Positions 15,878-28,460 are shown, counted from the stretch's first letter. The stretch: 64,000 nucleotides of DNA from Populus alba (GCF_005239225.2 NC_133296.1:2170001-2234000), one strand, 5' to 3'. Numbers and translations are program-made. The notes: a model not told the origin generated them from the letters alone.

Positions 15878-17136
15878 ATCTTTCCAGGCAATCTGCAAGC
15901 ATACAAGGAAGTCAGGGAGAAATAGAAAAAATGAAAAAAACTGCAAGTTGCAAATCTTAGGCACCCAATTTTGCAAGTAATTTCTCACTTCCAAGATCAA
16001 GTAAATAAAACCAAGCAAATACTTCTTATGGTTTTATCAACAAATCACAGATATGAGATGTTCTTTTTATCAAAAGCCCCGAAATGATACATTAAATGTG
16101 ATAATAGAACAGTTCAAGAATGTCCTCGTGGAAAATTGCACGTCAGGAAAAATGTTTAGAACAATTCACACAGCCAAACAATCCTTGAAGCAAGCCAAAT
16201 ATTGAGAACCACCCAACAGTTCATTTGCAACAAAGAATCACCAAAAGCTCAAGGGATTCTTCATAAAAACTACCTAGTTGCAAAAACAAAGTATAAAACA
16301 GAGAATTTTTTTGTGCTCACAAGTTTCTTTATAGAATTTTGACAACCAAATAGAGCAGGCACTTACAATAAACAAATTTTTTAAAGAAAATCTCAAACCC
16401 AGATGATTCCAGAATACCAAAAGGAATTATAGCCAGCAAAAAGAGAACATTGCCGAGAAAATACCAAACTACTCAAAGGTCTAAAAAGATCAAAGATTGC
16501 ATCTTTCAGCTACCAAACCATCTAGCATATAAAAACCAGGTAGAGGTCTTACTATCAAGAATCAATCACAAGCACAGCATCAGTAGAAATACATGAAAAT
16601 TACGTACCTATTAGTAGCAGTACAGCACTGCAAATATTTTCAAGAAGGTATCTGCAGTGACTTTCAGCAGATACAGCAGTAAAGTGAGATGAGTCAGACC
16701 TGAGAGTATTTGAACTAGAAACCCTATCAGGTACCCATCCTATCATTGTCAGCATCAGCAACCAGTGCATAAAGTTTTATATTATTCGATTAAGTCCAAA
16801 CAAACAAGTAACAATCCGAATAATCACCCAATATCAGGAATAAATCACATTAAGAGAAAAGATTCCATAACACAACTTAATAATCAAGAAAATATCACAC
16901 AAGAATGATAATTAAACCTAGAATTTAAGGTTAGCGGGTCTGCATACCTCGATTAGAAGCTCAGGGACCAACATCAGTAAAAGAGAAAGAATTAGGGGTT
17001 GAACCGAATTAAATAGTGTCCAACTGAAGAAACAGACATGGCGCTCGTGGCACATATAAAGACCGTTCGAGATGCACTTTCCGCGCGTTTGCCTAATTCC
17101 GTGAAGTGAAGTTCTTCAACAAGAATCGTTCAGGGG

Positions 17137-17145
17137 TTATATATC
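17137..17145 (-). promoter_or_regulatory. Candidate TATA box for OASTL copy 1
   Basis: On the minus strand this reads AGATATATAAC, about 1.26 kb upstream of the first coding exon and about 190 bases upstream of a plausible 5'-UTR donor (GAG|GTATGC near 16,948). A start site near 17,105-17,110 would fit. It lies only about 400 bases from the oppositely oriented U5 promoter at 17,547. This is motif-based only; the leader exon has not been confirmed. Confidence 0.4.
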
Positions 17146-17546
17146 TAATGTGCTTGTGGCTATGAATGTGCAGAGAAAGACTGAAAGATCAACCGGTCGA
17201 AACTCAAGTGAAGTATTGAAATACACAACTGTAGATCAGTATGGAAACAGAGTGATAATTCGTGTTTATGACAACTTGTCTGAGAACATGGAGTTGGTTT
17301 TCAATTTTAAGAACTCTCTAGGCATTATTTAATGTCCCCAGCCACTGACAAGAAGTTGGAACAGACCATTAGAGTCCACAGAGGGATATATCTGTTAGTG
17401 CTCATATATTTACTAGTAAATTGATTGATTTAGATCAAACTGCTTGTACTGATCTTAAATTACTTGTTTTAGTTCGTATAGAGGTCTCATCAATGGAGAT
17501 TTGGAGAGCTGGGCGAGGGGCATTCCAGCTTGATCACATTTTCGAA

Positions 17547-17596
17547 GTCCCACATGGAGTAAAAGGAAATGAGCTTCCAGCAAGCGCATTTTAAAA
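17547..17596 (+). promoter_or_regulatory. Plant snRNA promoter (USE + weak TATA) for U5 copy 1
   Basis: GTCCCACATGG at 17,547-17,557 resembles the plant upstream sequence element RTCCCACATCG, with a different last base pair of the core. TTTAAAA at 17,590-17,596 is a poor TATA. The gap of about 32 bases is the RNA polymerase II spacing (U6-type polymerase III genes have about ten bases less). The weaker elements suggest lower activity than U5 copy 2. Confidence 0.65.
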
Positions 17597-17619
17597 TGCT
17601 AAGCAAACAGCCATCGAAA

Positions 17620-17751
17620 TCAAGCAGCCATGCAGTGATCACAGAGCGAACTATTCTTTCGCCTTTTACTAAAGAATACCGTGTGCTCACTGCAAATTCG
17701 TGGCATACACCTATTTTTGGACGGTTCTCTTCCTTAAGAGAAGAGCCTGTA
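17620..17751 (+). ncRNA. U5: U5 spliceosomal snRNA, copy 1
   Basis: The invariant U5 loop I, GCCTTTTACTAA, is at 17,661-17,672. It is closed by TATTCTTT/AAAGAATA and by an outer stem, GCAGTGA with TCACTGC. An Sm-type site (CTATTTTTGG, 17,711-17,720) follows, then a 3' hairpin (GGTTCTCTT ... AAGAGCC). Downstream, CAATTCTAGTTTAA (17,752-17,765) fits the plant snRNA 3'-end box CA-N-AGTNNAA. U5 loop I aligns exon ends in the spliceosome and binds the Prp8-containing U5 snRNP. The 5' end is estimated as about 30 bases after the TATA and by alignment to copy 2. It lies between OASTL copy 1 and an OASTL pseudogene, on the opposite strand to both. Confidence 0.88.
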
Positions 17752-17914
17752 CAATTCTAGTTTAAATGTTTCAAAGCTCTGGATTGTGTTAATAAAACGA
17801 CGAGTAAATAAGGCATAGGAAATGGGCTGTAAATGAATTTCTTGGTGGAAACTGTGCCGACAAATAAGTATTCCTGAAGTTCAAGAATAAGCAACAAGAT
17901 CTTAATCGAACGTG

Positions 17915-18990
17915 TCATGGTTTTTGCCTGATGGAATCAAACAGTTGATTACCAAGAAAATAAGTGGCATTAGTAAATTTTCAATACAGTTCAAATGCCA
18001 CTTGAAGCAAGCCAATCTGACTTAGCCACAACCAGTTTCCCAGCATTTTCTGGTCTTTTTGCCAACTTTAAAGCAGAATCTGTGGTGGCACCAGACGATA
18101 TTCCCACCTACATGGAAAAGGACAGGTTTTCATCATAAATGGTGAGATATGATGTCCATGACAGTTCTAGGCATACCAGCAAACCTTCTTTCAAAGCAAT
18201 CAGCTTGTTAGTTTCAACGGCTTCATCACTTGATACCTAATATGTAATAGCAGCACCGTGAAATTAAGCTCTGTAAGACAACATATTCCTAATAAAATGT
18301 TTAACAGATAAGCTCTTTTATGACCATTCTACTGGACCTTCAATTACTGCGGTTTAGACCCAGTGGTGGAGGACGGGAATCAAATATGAGTTGCAGCTCA
18401 GATGAAAAATCCTTATTTAACATTTGATTCATGTTGTCTCTCATAGTCTCACCAATAGCATTCGATTCAAATTACAAGCACAGCCAAAGAATGGGAGAAC
18501 AAGCAGATCATTTTCAGAGTAGTCAATAAAAAAGGCAAATGGTTTTAGACCTACTTTGAGAACTTCATCAAGCAGGTCATTATCCAAAGCAGGAGGTACA
18601 ACGCCAGCACCAAGTCCTTCAATCGAATGTGCACCTGTGACAAATAAGAAAGCAATGCATCCACTTAGGATTTGATCAAATCATGAGAACTTTGCAGGTT
18701 TCAGACAGGCTTACATGATTTGAGCAAATTGATTGATTAACATTATTTTAATCATGTTGTCTAAACACTCTAGAGTTTGGAGCAATTCACTAGCTACCAG
18801 ATTTTTCTTCATTCAGGACTGCACTTTCTGCTGGTTCTACACCATAAACCTGGATGTGAATGAAAGAAAATCATCCAATGAGATTATAATTAAACTAGAG
18901 GACATTCATCTTGCTCTTCACACACGCACACTGCAGAAGGAAAACCTTGATCTCTAGGTTTCCCTCCTTTAGAAATTTCTCAGGCTCTTT
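17915..18990 (-). pseudogene. OASTL pseudogene 1 (exons 10 to 5, 5' half missing)
   Basis: Remnants in correct order on the minus strand: exon 10 as a short piece (DSIRQ near 17,925-17,939, then a stop); exon 9 at 18107-18027 (VGISSGATTDSALKLAKR), its donor changed from GTAAG; exon 8 at 18236-18177 (VSSDEAVETNKLIALKEG) with good splice sites; exon 7 at 18634-18555 ([18 protein letters not shown]); exon 6 at 18849-18798 (VYGVEPAESAVLNEEKSG); and the 3' end of exon 5 at about 18990-18946 (KFLKEGNLEIK). Homology stops near 18,990, so the catalytic lysine and substrate-loop exons are absent. Exons 6-8 keep open frames and splice sites, so the break is fairly recent or a partial transcript may persist. 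Confidence 0.85.
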
Positions 18991-19264
18991 GAAATAGAAT
19001 CGGAATCTATACTAAGCGATTAACAGTTTGAATTTCAACAATGCTGCTTGAAAACCTTGATCACCTTTTCTTCTCTTGCAGCTTTACTAAGAATATATGA
19101 CAAGTGTGTTTTACAGAAAAGTGGAATTTCTAAACAGGTTGGAGATTGGGAGGGAGAGTTTACTCGGGTTATTTCTTTTCTGCAAAACAAGTTTCTTATT
19201 TATATCCTGCGAATACAAGAACTTGGTGCTCCCACGTCAATCAAGTCTGGAAGGGAAGGAAAAA

Positions 19265-19342
19265 TCACAGTGTGCTTGCCTCCTCAAACAGTGGCATACG
19301 CCAATTTTTGGAGGGTTCTCCTTTCAATGGAGGAGAGCTCTT
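19265..19342 (+). pseudogene. U5 snRNA pseudogene lacking loop I hairpin
   Basis: The 3' half of U5 is recognisable: TGTGCTTGCC, GGCATACGCCAATTTTTGGA (Sm site region), the hairpin GGGTTCTCCT ... AGGAGAGCTC, and a 3'-end box CAATTGTAGTTCAA at 19,344-19,357. Compared with U5 copy 2, about 37 bases between CACAG and TGTGCT are missing. That interval is the top of stem-loop I, including the essential GCCTTTTACTAA. The 5' end and a TATA are not recognisable. It cannot make a working U5. Confidence 0.8.
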
Positions 19343-19761
19343 ACAATTGTAGTTCAAAGCTTTGCCTTATCGTATAGAGCTGTGGGATTTATTTTCCTGA
19401 TGAAGAAGATTCCTGGCAATTTCTGTTCCAAGCTTTTCTTTATCGCATAGAACTCTACAAGGCTGAATTTGTAAAAGGAAGACCAAAGTTTTCAACAGCC
19501 AGCAAAAGAACAGAATAGAAGAAAGCATGGTAGCAAACAAGAGCTGTGCTATTTCTTGGCATGGCTTTGATTCCATAAACAATCAATTTCTCTGCTTTAC
19601 CATCAATTTTATCATGGAAAGAAACAGTTTCAGTCTCTAATTAATGAAATATTTCATGACTTGGCCATGATAATAGCATATACTGAAACAAGATCAATAG
19701 AAAGGTTGTTGCCTGTTGGAGTTGAGCTTAAAGGCTGGCCCAAGTTTGTTGAAACAATACC

Positions 19762-19810
19762 ATCCCACATTGGATAAACAAGCGAAGAGACAATGGGCCG
19801 TGTGTATAAA
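19762..19810 (+). promoter_or_regulatory. Plant snRNA promoter (USE + TATA) for U1 copy 1
   Basis: ATCCCACATTG at 19,762-19,772 is the upstream sequence element and TATAAA at 19,805-19,810 is the TATA box. The gap is 32 bases, which is the polymerase II spacing. The TATA begins 32 bases before the mature U1 5' end at 19,837. Confidence 0.88.
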
Positions 19811-19836
19811 TATAAAGCAGGAAGCAACATTGAAAC

Positions 19837-19998
19837 ATACTTACCTGGACGGGGTCAATGGGCGATCAATAAGGTCCATGGCCTAGGTCAGTGACATCCA
19901 TTGCACTGAGGATGGGTGCTGCCTTAAGGTCTCCCCAAGTGGGAGAGTCTACGTCAAAATTTGTGGTAGAGGGGGCTGCGCAAGCCGCGGCCCCTGCC
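19837..19998 (+). ncRNA. U1: U1 spliceosomal snRNA, copy 1
   Basis: The RNA begins ATACTTACCTGGACGGGGTC; the ACTTACCTG is the segment that pairs with 5' splice sites. Stem-loop II holds ATTGCAC, the U1A-binding loop, closed by CATCC/GGATG. Stem III (CTCCCCAAGTGGGAG), an Sm site AATTTGTGG (19,958-19,966) and a strong terminal stem IV (GGGGCTGCG with CGCGGCCCC) follow. The downstream CAATTCTAGTTCCA approximates the 3'-end box. The length of about 162 is normal for plant U1. The stem-loop I loop reads GATCAATAAG here, against GATCAAGAAG in copy 2, a change in the U1-70K binding loop. Confidence 0.9.
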
Positions 19999-20265
19999 CA
20001 ATTCTAGTTCCATATGTTCTCTGGATTTCGACGATAATTTACGAGATCAGTTTGTAGCTGAAAAGAAATCAGCCTCAAAGTTTCAAATTTGCTCCAGATA
20101 CTGAGGACGTAGCTGATGATGATTCTGGGAAATCAATTGGCTAGATGATGTTACAGTTGGTTATGCTTCATCCAAACAGTACTTCATTGCTAGACTTCCC
20201 CTATTATTGCAAGAAATATCTAATTGTGGAACTTCAACTTCAAAAACAAAAATCCATCATTCGCC

Positions 20266-21010
20266 AGGTTTTCCTCATTTCCTTCAGCACTTTCTACTGA
20301 TTCTACACAATATGCCCACTTTTCGATAAATTTTACATAACATGAACCGTAAGGCCTTCCAACCACCAATCCAAATAAAGCAAATGACACAACAAGACCT
20401 ATGGATTGGAAGGGTTGTCAGATTGCCGAAGCATATATGTAGCCGTTTGGTGTTCTACTTGGTGTCTCCTCAGATTTATCAAGGATGGCCCTTGGCATGA
20501 TCTGTCAAGTAGAGCAGAGGGTTATAAAGGTAATCTCACCACGCCAGCACCATGGCCCTTGGCAGGATCTCCGTCAAGTAGGAGCTAATTCCGTTGAGTA
20601 TTACCAGTTGCAGCCTCAACGAGGACGCACAGCCAATTTACATCAAACATAACCAGAACCAAGACTGATTCTTCGTTATAAATTTCAATGTAGCCATGTC
20701 ATATGGGGACTATTCATATGACAATATCCATAGTCGACACGTCTACATACACACTTTTGTTGGTGTATAATTGTTTAATCCACAGGGCAAAACCAACAAA
20801 CTTCCTGGACATAGTTTTTTGTTTCTGATCTTTCCTTGAGCAATCAAGCCCTTCTCTGCGGCATCGAGATCATTTTACGCAATCCTGCATCATTAAGAAC
20901 TTTAAAGCCTGCATGTTCAGTTCCTGTCTTTATTAACACCAGAACAAGGATCCATTGTTTCTAGCTTGGCGTAAACACAACAGTTGACAGTTGTTGAGAT
21001 ATACCTGCAA
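20266..21010 (-). pseudogene. OASTL pseudogene 2 (fragments of exons 6, 4, 3, 2)
   Basis: Heavily decayed fragments remain in the order expected on the minus strand. Exon 6 (20,266-20,315, like VESVESA) comes first. Exon 4 survives in pieces: RTPNGY near 20,430-20,450, and VLVEAATGNT, corresponding to [10 protein letters not shown], near 20,600-20,630. Exon 3 is at about 20,829-20,886 (DAAEKGLIAQGK after an internal stop). Exon 2 is at about 20,924-21,010 (VYLNN then frameshifted). Exon 5 is missing and several frames are broken, so it is a clear non-coding relic. Exon 6 is present both here and in pseudogene 1, so the two derive from different OASTL copies or from a partial duplication. Confidence 0.8.
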
Positions 21011-21579
21011 CTTCAGAAATTTAGAAGATTGAGAAAATAAATGAAACAATGTGAGCATAATTCATGAATAATAGCTCTCAATTACTATTCTTAATTTATT
21101 TTTTCTTGCTTTTTTTTTTTATTGAACTCATAACGTCCTGCTTTCAAAATCCATGTCATCAACTGGGCAAAACCCTTGAAATGGCAGTTTAATATATTAT
21201 GTGAACAACATCTTCCATTCGAGCGAAATCAAGCTCCGTTGGGAGGATGAGCATTAAGCAATAGCCCAGCTCTTCTTACAAAGTCAGATTACTAACAAGT
21301 CTCACAGAATCGGCCAATGGGGCATTCATTGGTCTAGTAGTCAAGAACAGAAAACTAAGATCCTGAAAGTCAATATTCCTATCCCAGAAAAACCAACAAA
21401 AAAAAATCCTTTGAAGGCCATTCTTGTCTCCAAGAACTTGGAATGGAAATGCTTCACAATCTTTCATATTACCTTCCAAGAACACATAACTAATTATCTC
21501 AAATCACCCGGAAACAACCATTGTATTTGAGTGTCTAGTGATGCAGGTTTGTAGGAAGGCCTCGGAGATTGCTCAACAA

Positions 21580-21628
21580 ATCCCACATTGACAAAGTATA
21601 AATAATGAGATAAGGCATGTAGTATAAA
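21580..21628 (+). promoter_or_regulatory. Plant snRNA promoter (USE + TATA) for U1 copy 2
   Basis: ATCCCACATTG at 21,580-21,590, a 32-base gap, then TATAAA at 21,623-21,628, which begins 31 bases before the mature U1 start. The spacing is the same as at U1 copy 1. A second TATAAAT occurs at about 21,597 but is too close to the USE to serve. Confidence 0.88.
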
Positions 21629-21653
21629 TTAGAAGCACACATCAACGTTGAAC

Positions 21654-21815
21654 ATACTTACCTGGACGGGATCAATGGGTGATCAAGAAGACCTATGGTC
21701 TAGGTCAGTGACCTCCATTGCACGCCGGAGGGGTGCTGGCTTAAGGTCTCCCCAAGAGGTAGAGCCTGCGTCATAATTTGTGTCAGAGGGGGCTGCGCAA
21801 GTCGCGGCCCCTGCC
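21654..21815 (+). ncRNA. U1: U1 spliceosomal snRNA, copy 2
   Basis: The RNA begins ATACTTACCTGGACGGGATC. Stem-loop I carries the consensus U1-70K loop GATCAAGAAG. Stem-loop II is CCTCC-ATTGCAC-GCC-GGAGG, retaining the U1A loop and showing a paired change relative to copy 1 (C:G here, A:T there). The Sm site is AATTTGTGT (21,775-21,783). The terminal stem GGGGCTGCG/CGCGGCCCC is intact. Stem III has one mismatch (GGTAG against GGGAG). The length of about 162 is normal. It lies between OASTL pseudogenes 2 and 3. Confidence 0.9.
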
Positions 21816-22171
21816 TTATTCTAGTCTTAATATCATATATCTTCGGTTTATTTATCCTCGAGGTTTTTGTGCACTCTGGCATCGTACGTTGTGGCCGTTA
21901 TATGTCATTACAGTTAGCAGCAATTATCATCTGATCTTTAATTGAAAAGGGGCAGCTGACTGTTCAAGTGCAAGGGATGCATGCAATCAACAATTTGTTT
22001 TTACCTTTACCAAATGATTATAAGAAAAAAGAGCTATTAGTTTTGATTTCTGAATTGGAAGAGAGACAATTTCAACTTTCTAAATTTTGAAGCATGGCTT
22101 ATGTGGCTCAACTGACAGTCATGATGTATACTTCGAAACCTAACTTGAGGAAAGGCAAATTAACTAATTAC

Positions 22172-22410
22172 AACAATGAGTTTCCCAGCATTTTCTTGTC
22201 TCTTTGCTAGCCTTATCGCAGCAGCTGCGGCACCAGGTGACATCCATACCTGTGGGAGAAGTCAAGATTCATTACAGAACTCTAAAAAAAAAAACCTGTT
22301 TTGAGAATTTGATTCTAGCTTGGTGCCCTTGGATAGGAATCTCGAAACAGTAGTGGGAGTACCAGTAGACCTTCTTTCAATGCAAGCAACTTGGCAGTTT
22401 CTATAACTTC
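22172..22410 (-). pseudogene. OASTL pseudogene 3 (exons 9 and 8 only)
   Basis: Exon 9 at 22249-22172 reads VWMSPGAAAAAIRLAKRQEN: the ISSG motif is damaged and one codon is lost, but the donor side (TTGTTGTAATTAG) is near normal. Exon 8 at 22410-22363 reads EVIETAKLLALKEGLL, missing its first residues. No upstream exons are recognisable. Sequence is closest to the OASTL exons of the two intact genes. The next feature on the plus strand is U5 copy 2. Confidence 0.82.
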
Positions 22411-22972
22411 CTAAATGGCTGGTAGGAGCAAGAAATTAGTAGAAGGATATTCTACGCTGCCTTTACACACAGAGAAGTCGGGCGTGTAAAAATCATGGTT
22501 ATAACACTTGTTTCGGTCCAAGACTCCATGGATTGAGTTTGATAGTTCAACACACAACAACATTGTTTTTTTTATTATTATTATTATTGAAACAACATTG
22601 TTTAAGATTAAAAAAAAAAAGGCATTGGAGTTAACCCTTATGAGTCAAATGAGTCAATCAACTTTGATTGGGTTAACTTTTAAAACGATTCAAAATAAAA
22701 TTTAATCAAGCCATATTTGAGTCGAAAGTTTATGGATTGCTCTGCTAAACCCGCTGGGACTGATAACTGCTATAAAAGAGAAAGAGTCCATGGAGGGGGA
22801 AATATGTTGGTTTTCAAATCACTAGTTTTAATACACCAATAAATAGTAAATACTTCAACTCTGTCGACAGGCTGATTTTTGGCGAAATCATTGCTTTTCC
22901 TACTCTAGCTCTTGGTTTTACCAAATAGTCTGATTTGTGTGTGGTCATGCAGTTAGGACAAGGCTATCAGAT

Positions 22973-23020
22973 ATCCCACATCGAGAATAAAGAAAATGAG
23001 CTGTTATCGAGTGCTTATAA
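22973..23020 (+). promoter_or_regulatory. Plant snRNA promoter (USE + TATA) for U5 copy 2
   Basis: ATCCCACATCG at 22,973-22,983 is an exact plant USE. TTATAA lies at 23,015-23,020, 31 bases further on, and about 30 bases before the inferred RNA start. This is the best snRNA promoter in the window. Confidence 0.88.
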
Positions 23021-23044
23021 GTACCAAAGCAAACATTATGCTCA

Positions 23045-23174
23045 AGGCACGCAGCCGCGCGGTGGGCACAGAGCGAACTATTCTTTCGCCTTTTACTAAA
23101 GAATACCGTGTGCTCGCCGCAGATAGCGGCATACGCTTATTTTTGGAGGGTTCTCTTCTTTTAAGAAGAGCCCC
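23045..23174 (+). ncRNA. U5: U5 spliceosomal snRNA, copy 2
   Basis: The loop GCCTTTTACTAA is at 23,088-23,099 with the same inner stem as copy 1. The outer stem is GCGGTG with CGCCGC, a paired G:C to A:T difference from copy 1. The Sm region is TTATTTTTGG (about 23,138-23,145). The 3' hairpin GGGTTCTCTTC ... GAAGAGCCCC ends at 23,174. The 3'-end box CAACAACTCTAGTTCTAA follows directly. With its exact USE and good TATA it is the most likely functional U5 of the three. Confidence 0.92.
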
Positions 23175-24111
23175 AACAACTCTAGTTCTAAATCTTGGAT
23201 GTACGTGCGTGATTGTAGGATATGGGTAGCTAGGACACGTTAAAAAGTTTATTCCTCTGTGGCTCCTGTTACCGTTGGGTACGCAGTGGCGGCACTCTGT
23301 TGTCTTGTCAAATTGTACTTAATGTAAGAAATTTCGTTGTACCAGCTTTACAAAGAAAATTAACCACTAACCAACAGTGATGAAAAACGTAAGTGTGCCA
23401 ACGAGAGCAAAGAGACATGGTAAGCAACATCATGCATGACATTGTAGTTGCCGCACAAGTTTTTTGAGATTGTATTTTTCTGTAATTCTCCATTGGTTCC
23501 GGTGAGATACGTGTTTATTGAAAATACTCAAATAGATTGATTATACATTTCCCTCATCCGATTTTCTGCCTTTATTATCGGGAGACTGTATATCAACGAG
23601 ACACCTATGACTTTGATTAAGGACGAAGGGGCAGCTGCCGACTGTTTTGGATGTAATGTGCTTTTTGGTGAAATCAATCTCCATTGTATTTTATAGTGAT
23701 TAGGACAGTAAACATTATTTAGGCAAATGGCCCATTACCCTCTTTTCCCCCCCTTGAAAAGTCGGGTTGCTTGCAATTCTATAGTAATGCAGAACTCAAC
23801 GCTGAGGTCCTTGGAGTTCAAATGCATTTGTCTCTCATCCCTAAATATCTAGAAGAAACTCACAAGATCACCCTTTGAAGTTCATTTCTGGGTTCAAATA
23901 TTTCGGATGGAAATGCCTCACAATCTTTATTTATAGTTTGATTTTTTATCCCCTAGGTAATCAATCAATTTTGCTTTATTGAAAACTGTGAGAAACAGAG
24001 TGGTTGCGAGGAAGCCGAGAAGGTTGCTTTGCTCCCTAACCATCTCATATTGTTATAAAGTATTTGGCAAAGCATGTGGATATAAATAAGAAGCCCAAAA
24101 CAACGGGAGAC

Positions 24112-24187
24112 ATACTTACCTGGACGGTATCAATGGGTGACCTCCGTTGCACTTAGGAGGGGTACTAGCCTAAGGTCTCCCAAGTGA
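24112..24187 (+). pseudogene. U1 snRNA pseudogene (stem-loop I deleted, 3' half lost)
   Basis: Begins ATACTTACCTGGACGGTATC and has TATAAATA (24,081-24,088) at the right distance, but the USE is degenerate (ATCTCATATTG near 24,042). About 32 bases are missing between two GTGA copies, removing U1-70K stem-loop I. The U1A loop is altered to GTTGCAC. Homology ends after AAGGTCTCCCAAGTG, so stem III is cut short and the Sm site and stem IV are absent. It cannot form a U1 snRNP. Confidence 0.85.
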
Positions 24188-24515
24188 AAATTCATTATCT
24201 TGACGCAACTCATTCAATATTAGTACCAATCGTGAGTAATAAGATGAAAAAGAGTACCCATTCAAATCAAATGACAGAAGTGATTTGAACGAGGAACAAA
24301 CACTGAATAGCAATTCAAAACACTATTATGGAACTTGGTCTAACGACACTACGATTCAAGTTCTTAATCCATCCCACGAGCCCTTTGTTAAATACAAATG
24401 CATGGAGCAGAAATGCCTCCACATTATTTGCAACCCAAGTATCATGCTCGTAAGCCATGAAAAAGGAAATTGTCAAAACCTCAATCAGAATTTGTTGAAA
24501 ACCATGTTCTTCACC

Positions 24516-27775
<3,260 letters not shown>

Positions 27776-28380
27776 TTTTGTTCAGGTTACTGCACATAGA
27801 ACACACCGAGTGATCGGCTAAAAAAACAAGCTAAAAGGGACAAAACTTTACTGAAAAAATAACACATAGTGCAACCATTGAAACAATTCACCAAAACCCA
27901 ATTTAGATTATAAAGAAATGGTTTCAAGAATTCCAGGTTTCAATTGGGCCACTCGATATCTAAACTGAACCCACAAAAAACACCGTTTTGAAATTAATAT
28001 ATATTGCATCAACCCAGAATAAAAATAAAAAAGAAAAGAAAAGAAAAACCTTTTAATCAAAAACCTCCACCAAAAATCCTTGAACACATGGTATACTAAA
28101 GCTTCTAAAAAAAAATCCAGTATCAACCCACATAATATCAAGGAGGAAAAATTGAGAAAAGATGCAACAAACCCTGAAATTCTTGAACTTGAAGCAACGT
28201 GGTTATAAAGCTAAAACCTTTTTTTTAAGAAAAAACAGGGAAATGAAAGAAAGTTGACGCGAAGAGGAGTTTTAAGAGCCTTATAAGTTCTTACCACTTA
28301 ACACCTTATCAATCTATGCATAGAAAGAACAAAGAAAGTAGAAAGCTTTAGGCAAGGATGGACCAAGCAATGATAGCTGA

Positions 28381-28391
28381 TATTTATATAT
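28381..28391 (-). promoter_or_regulatory. Candidate TATA box for OASTL copy 2
   Basis: On the minus strand this reads TTTATATATAAATA, about 600 bases upstream of the start codon. A start near 28,350 would give a leader with an intron, since an acceptor (TGTGCAG) lies 14 bases before the ATG. Motif-based only. A long (AAT)n tract lies immediately upstream. Confidence 0.4.
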
Positions 28392-28403
28392 AAAAAAGAA
28401 ATA

Positions 28404-28460
<57 letters not shown>
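28404..28460. repeat. (AAT)n microsatellite upstream of OASTL copy 2
   Basis: About 19 perfect AAT/TAA units directly upstream of the candidate TATA of OASTL copy 2. Length variation here could alter promoter spacing; that is inference. Confidence 0.95.

Noticed and set aside
17150..17332. Plus-strand open frame of 60 codons (MLVAMNVQRKTERST...) between OASTL copy 1 and U5 copy 1
   Set aside because: Not recognised as any family, short, starts within the likely OASTL promoter area and has no supporting splice or promoter signals. Probably chance.
22973..23020. Polymerase III (U6-type) promoter at the snRNA loci
   Set aside because: The USE-TATA gap is 31-32 bases, which is polymerase II spacing; the downstream RNAs are U1/U5 with Sm sites and 3'-end boxes rather than T-run terminators.
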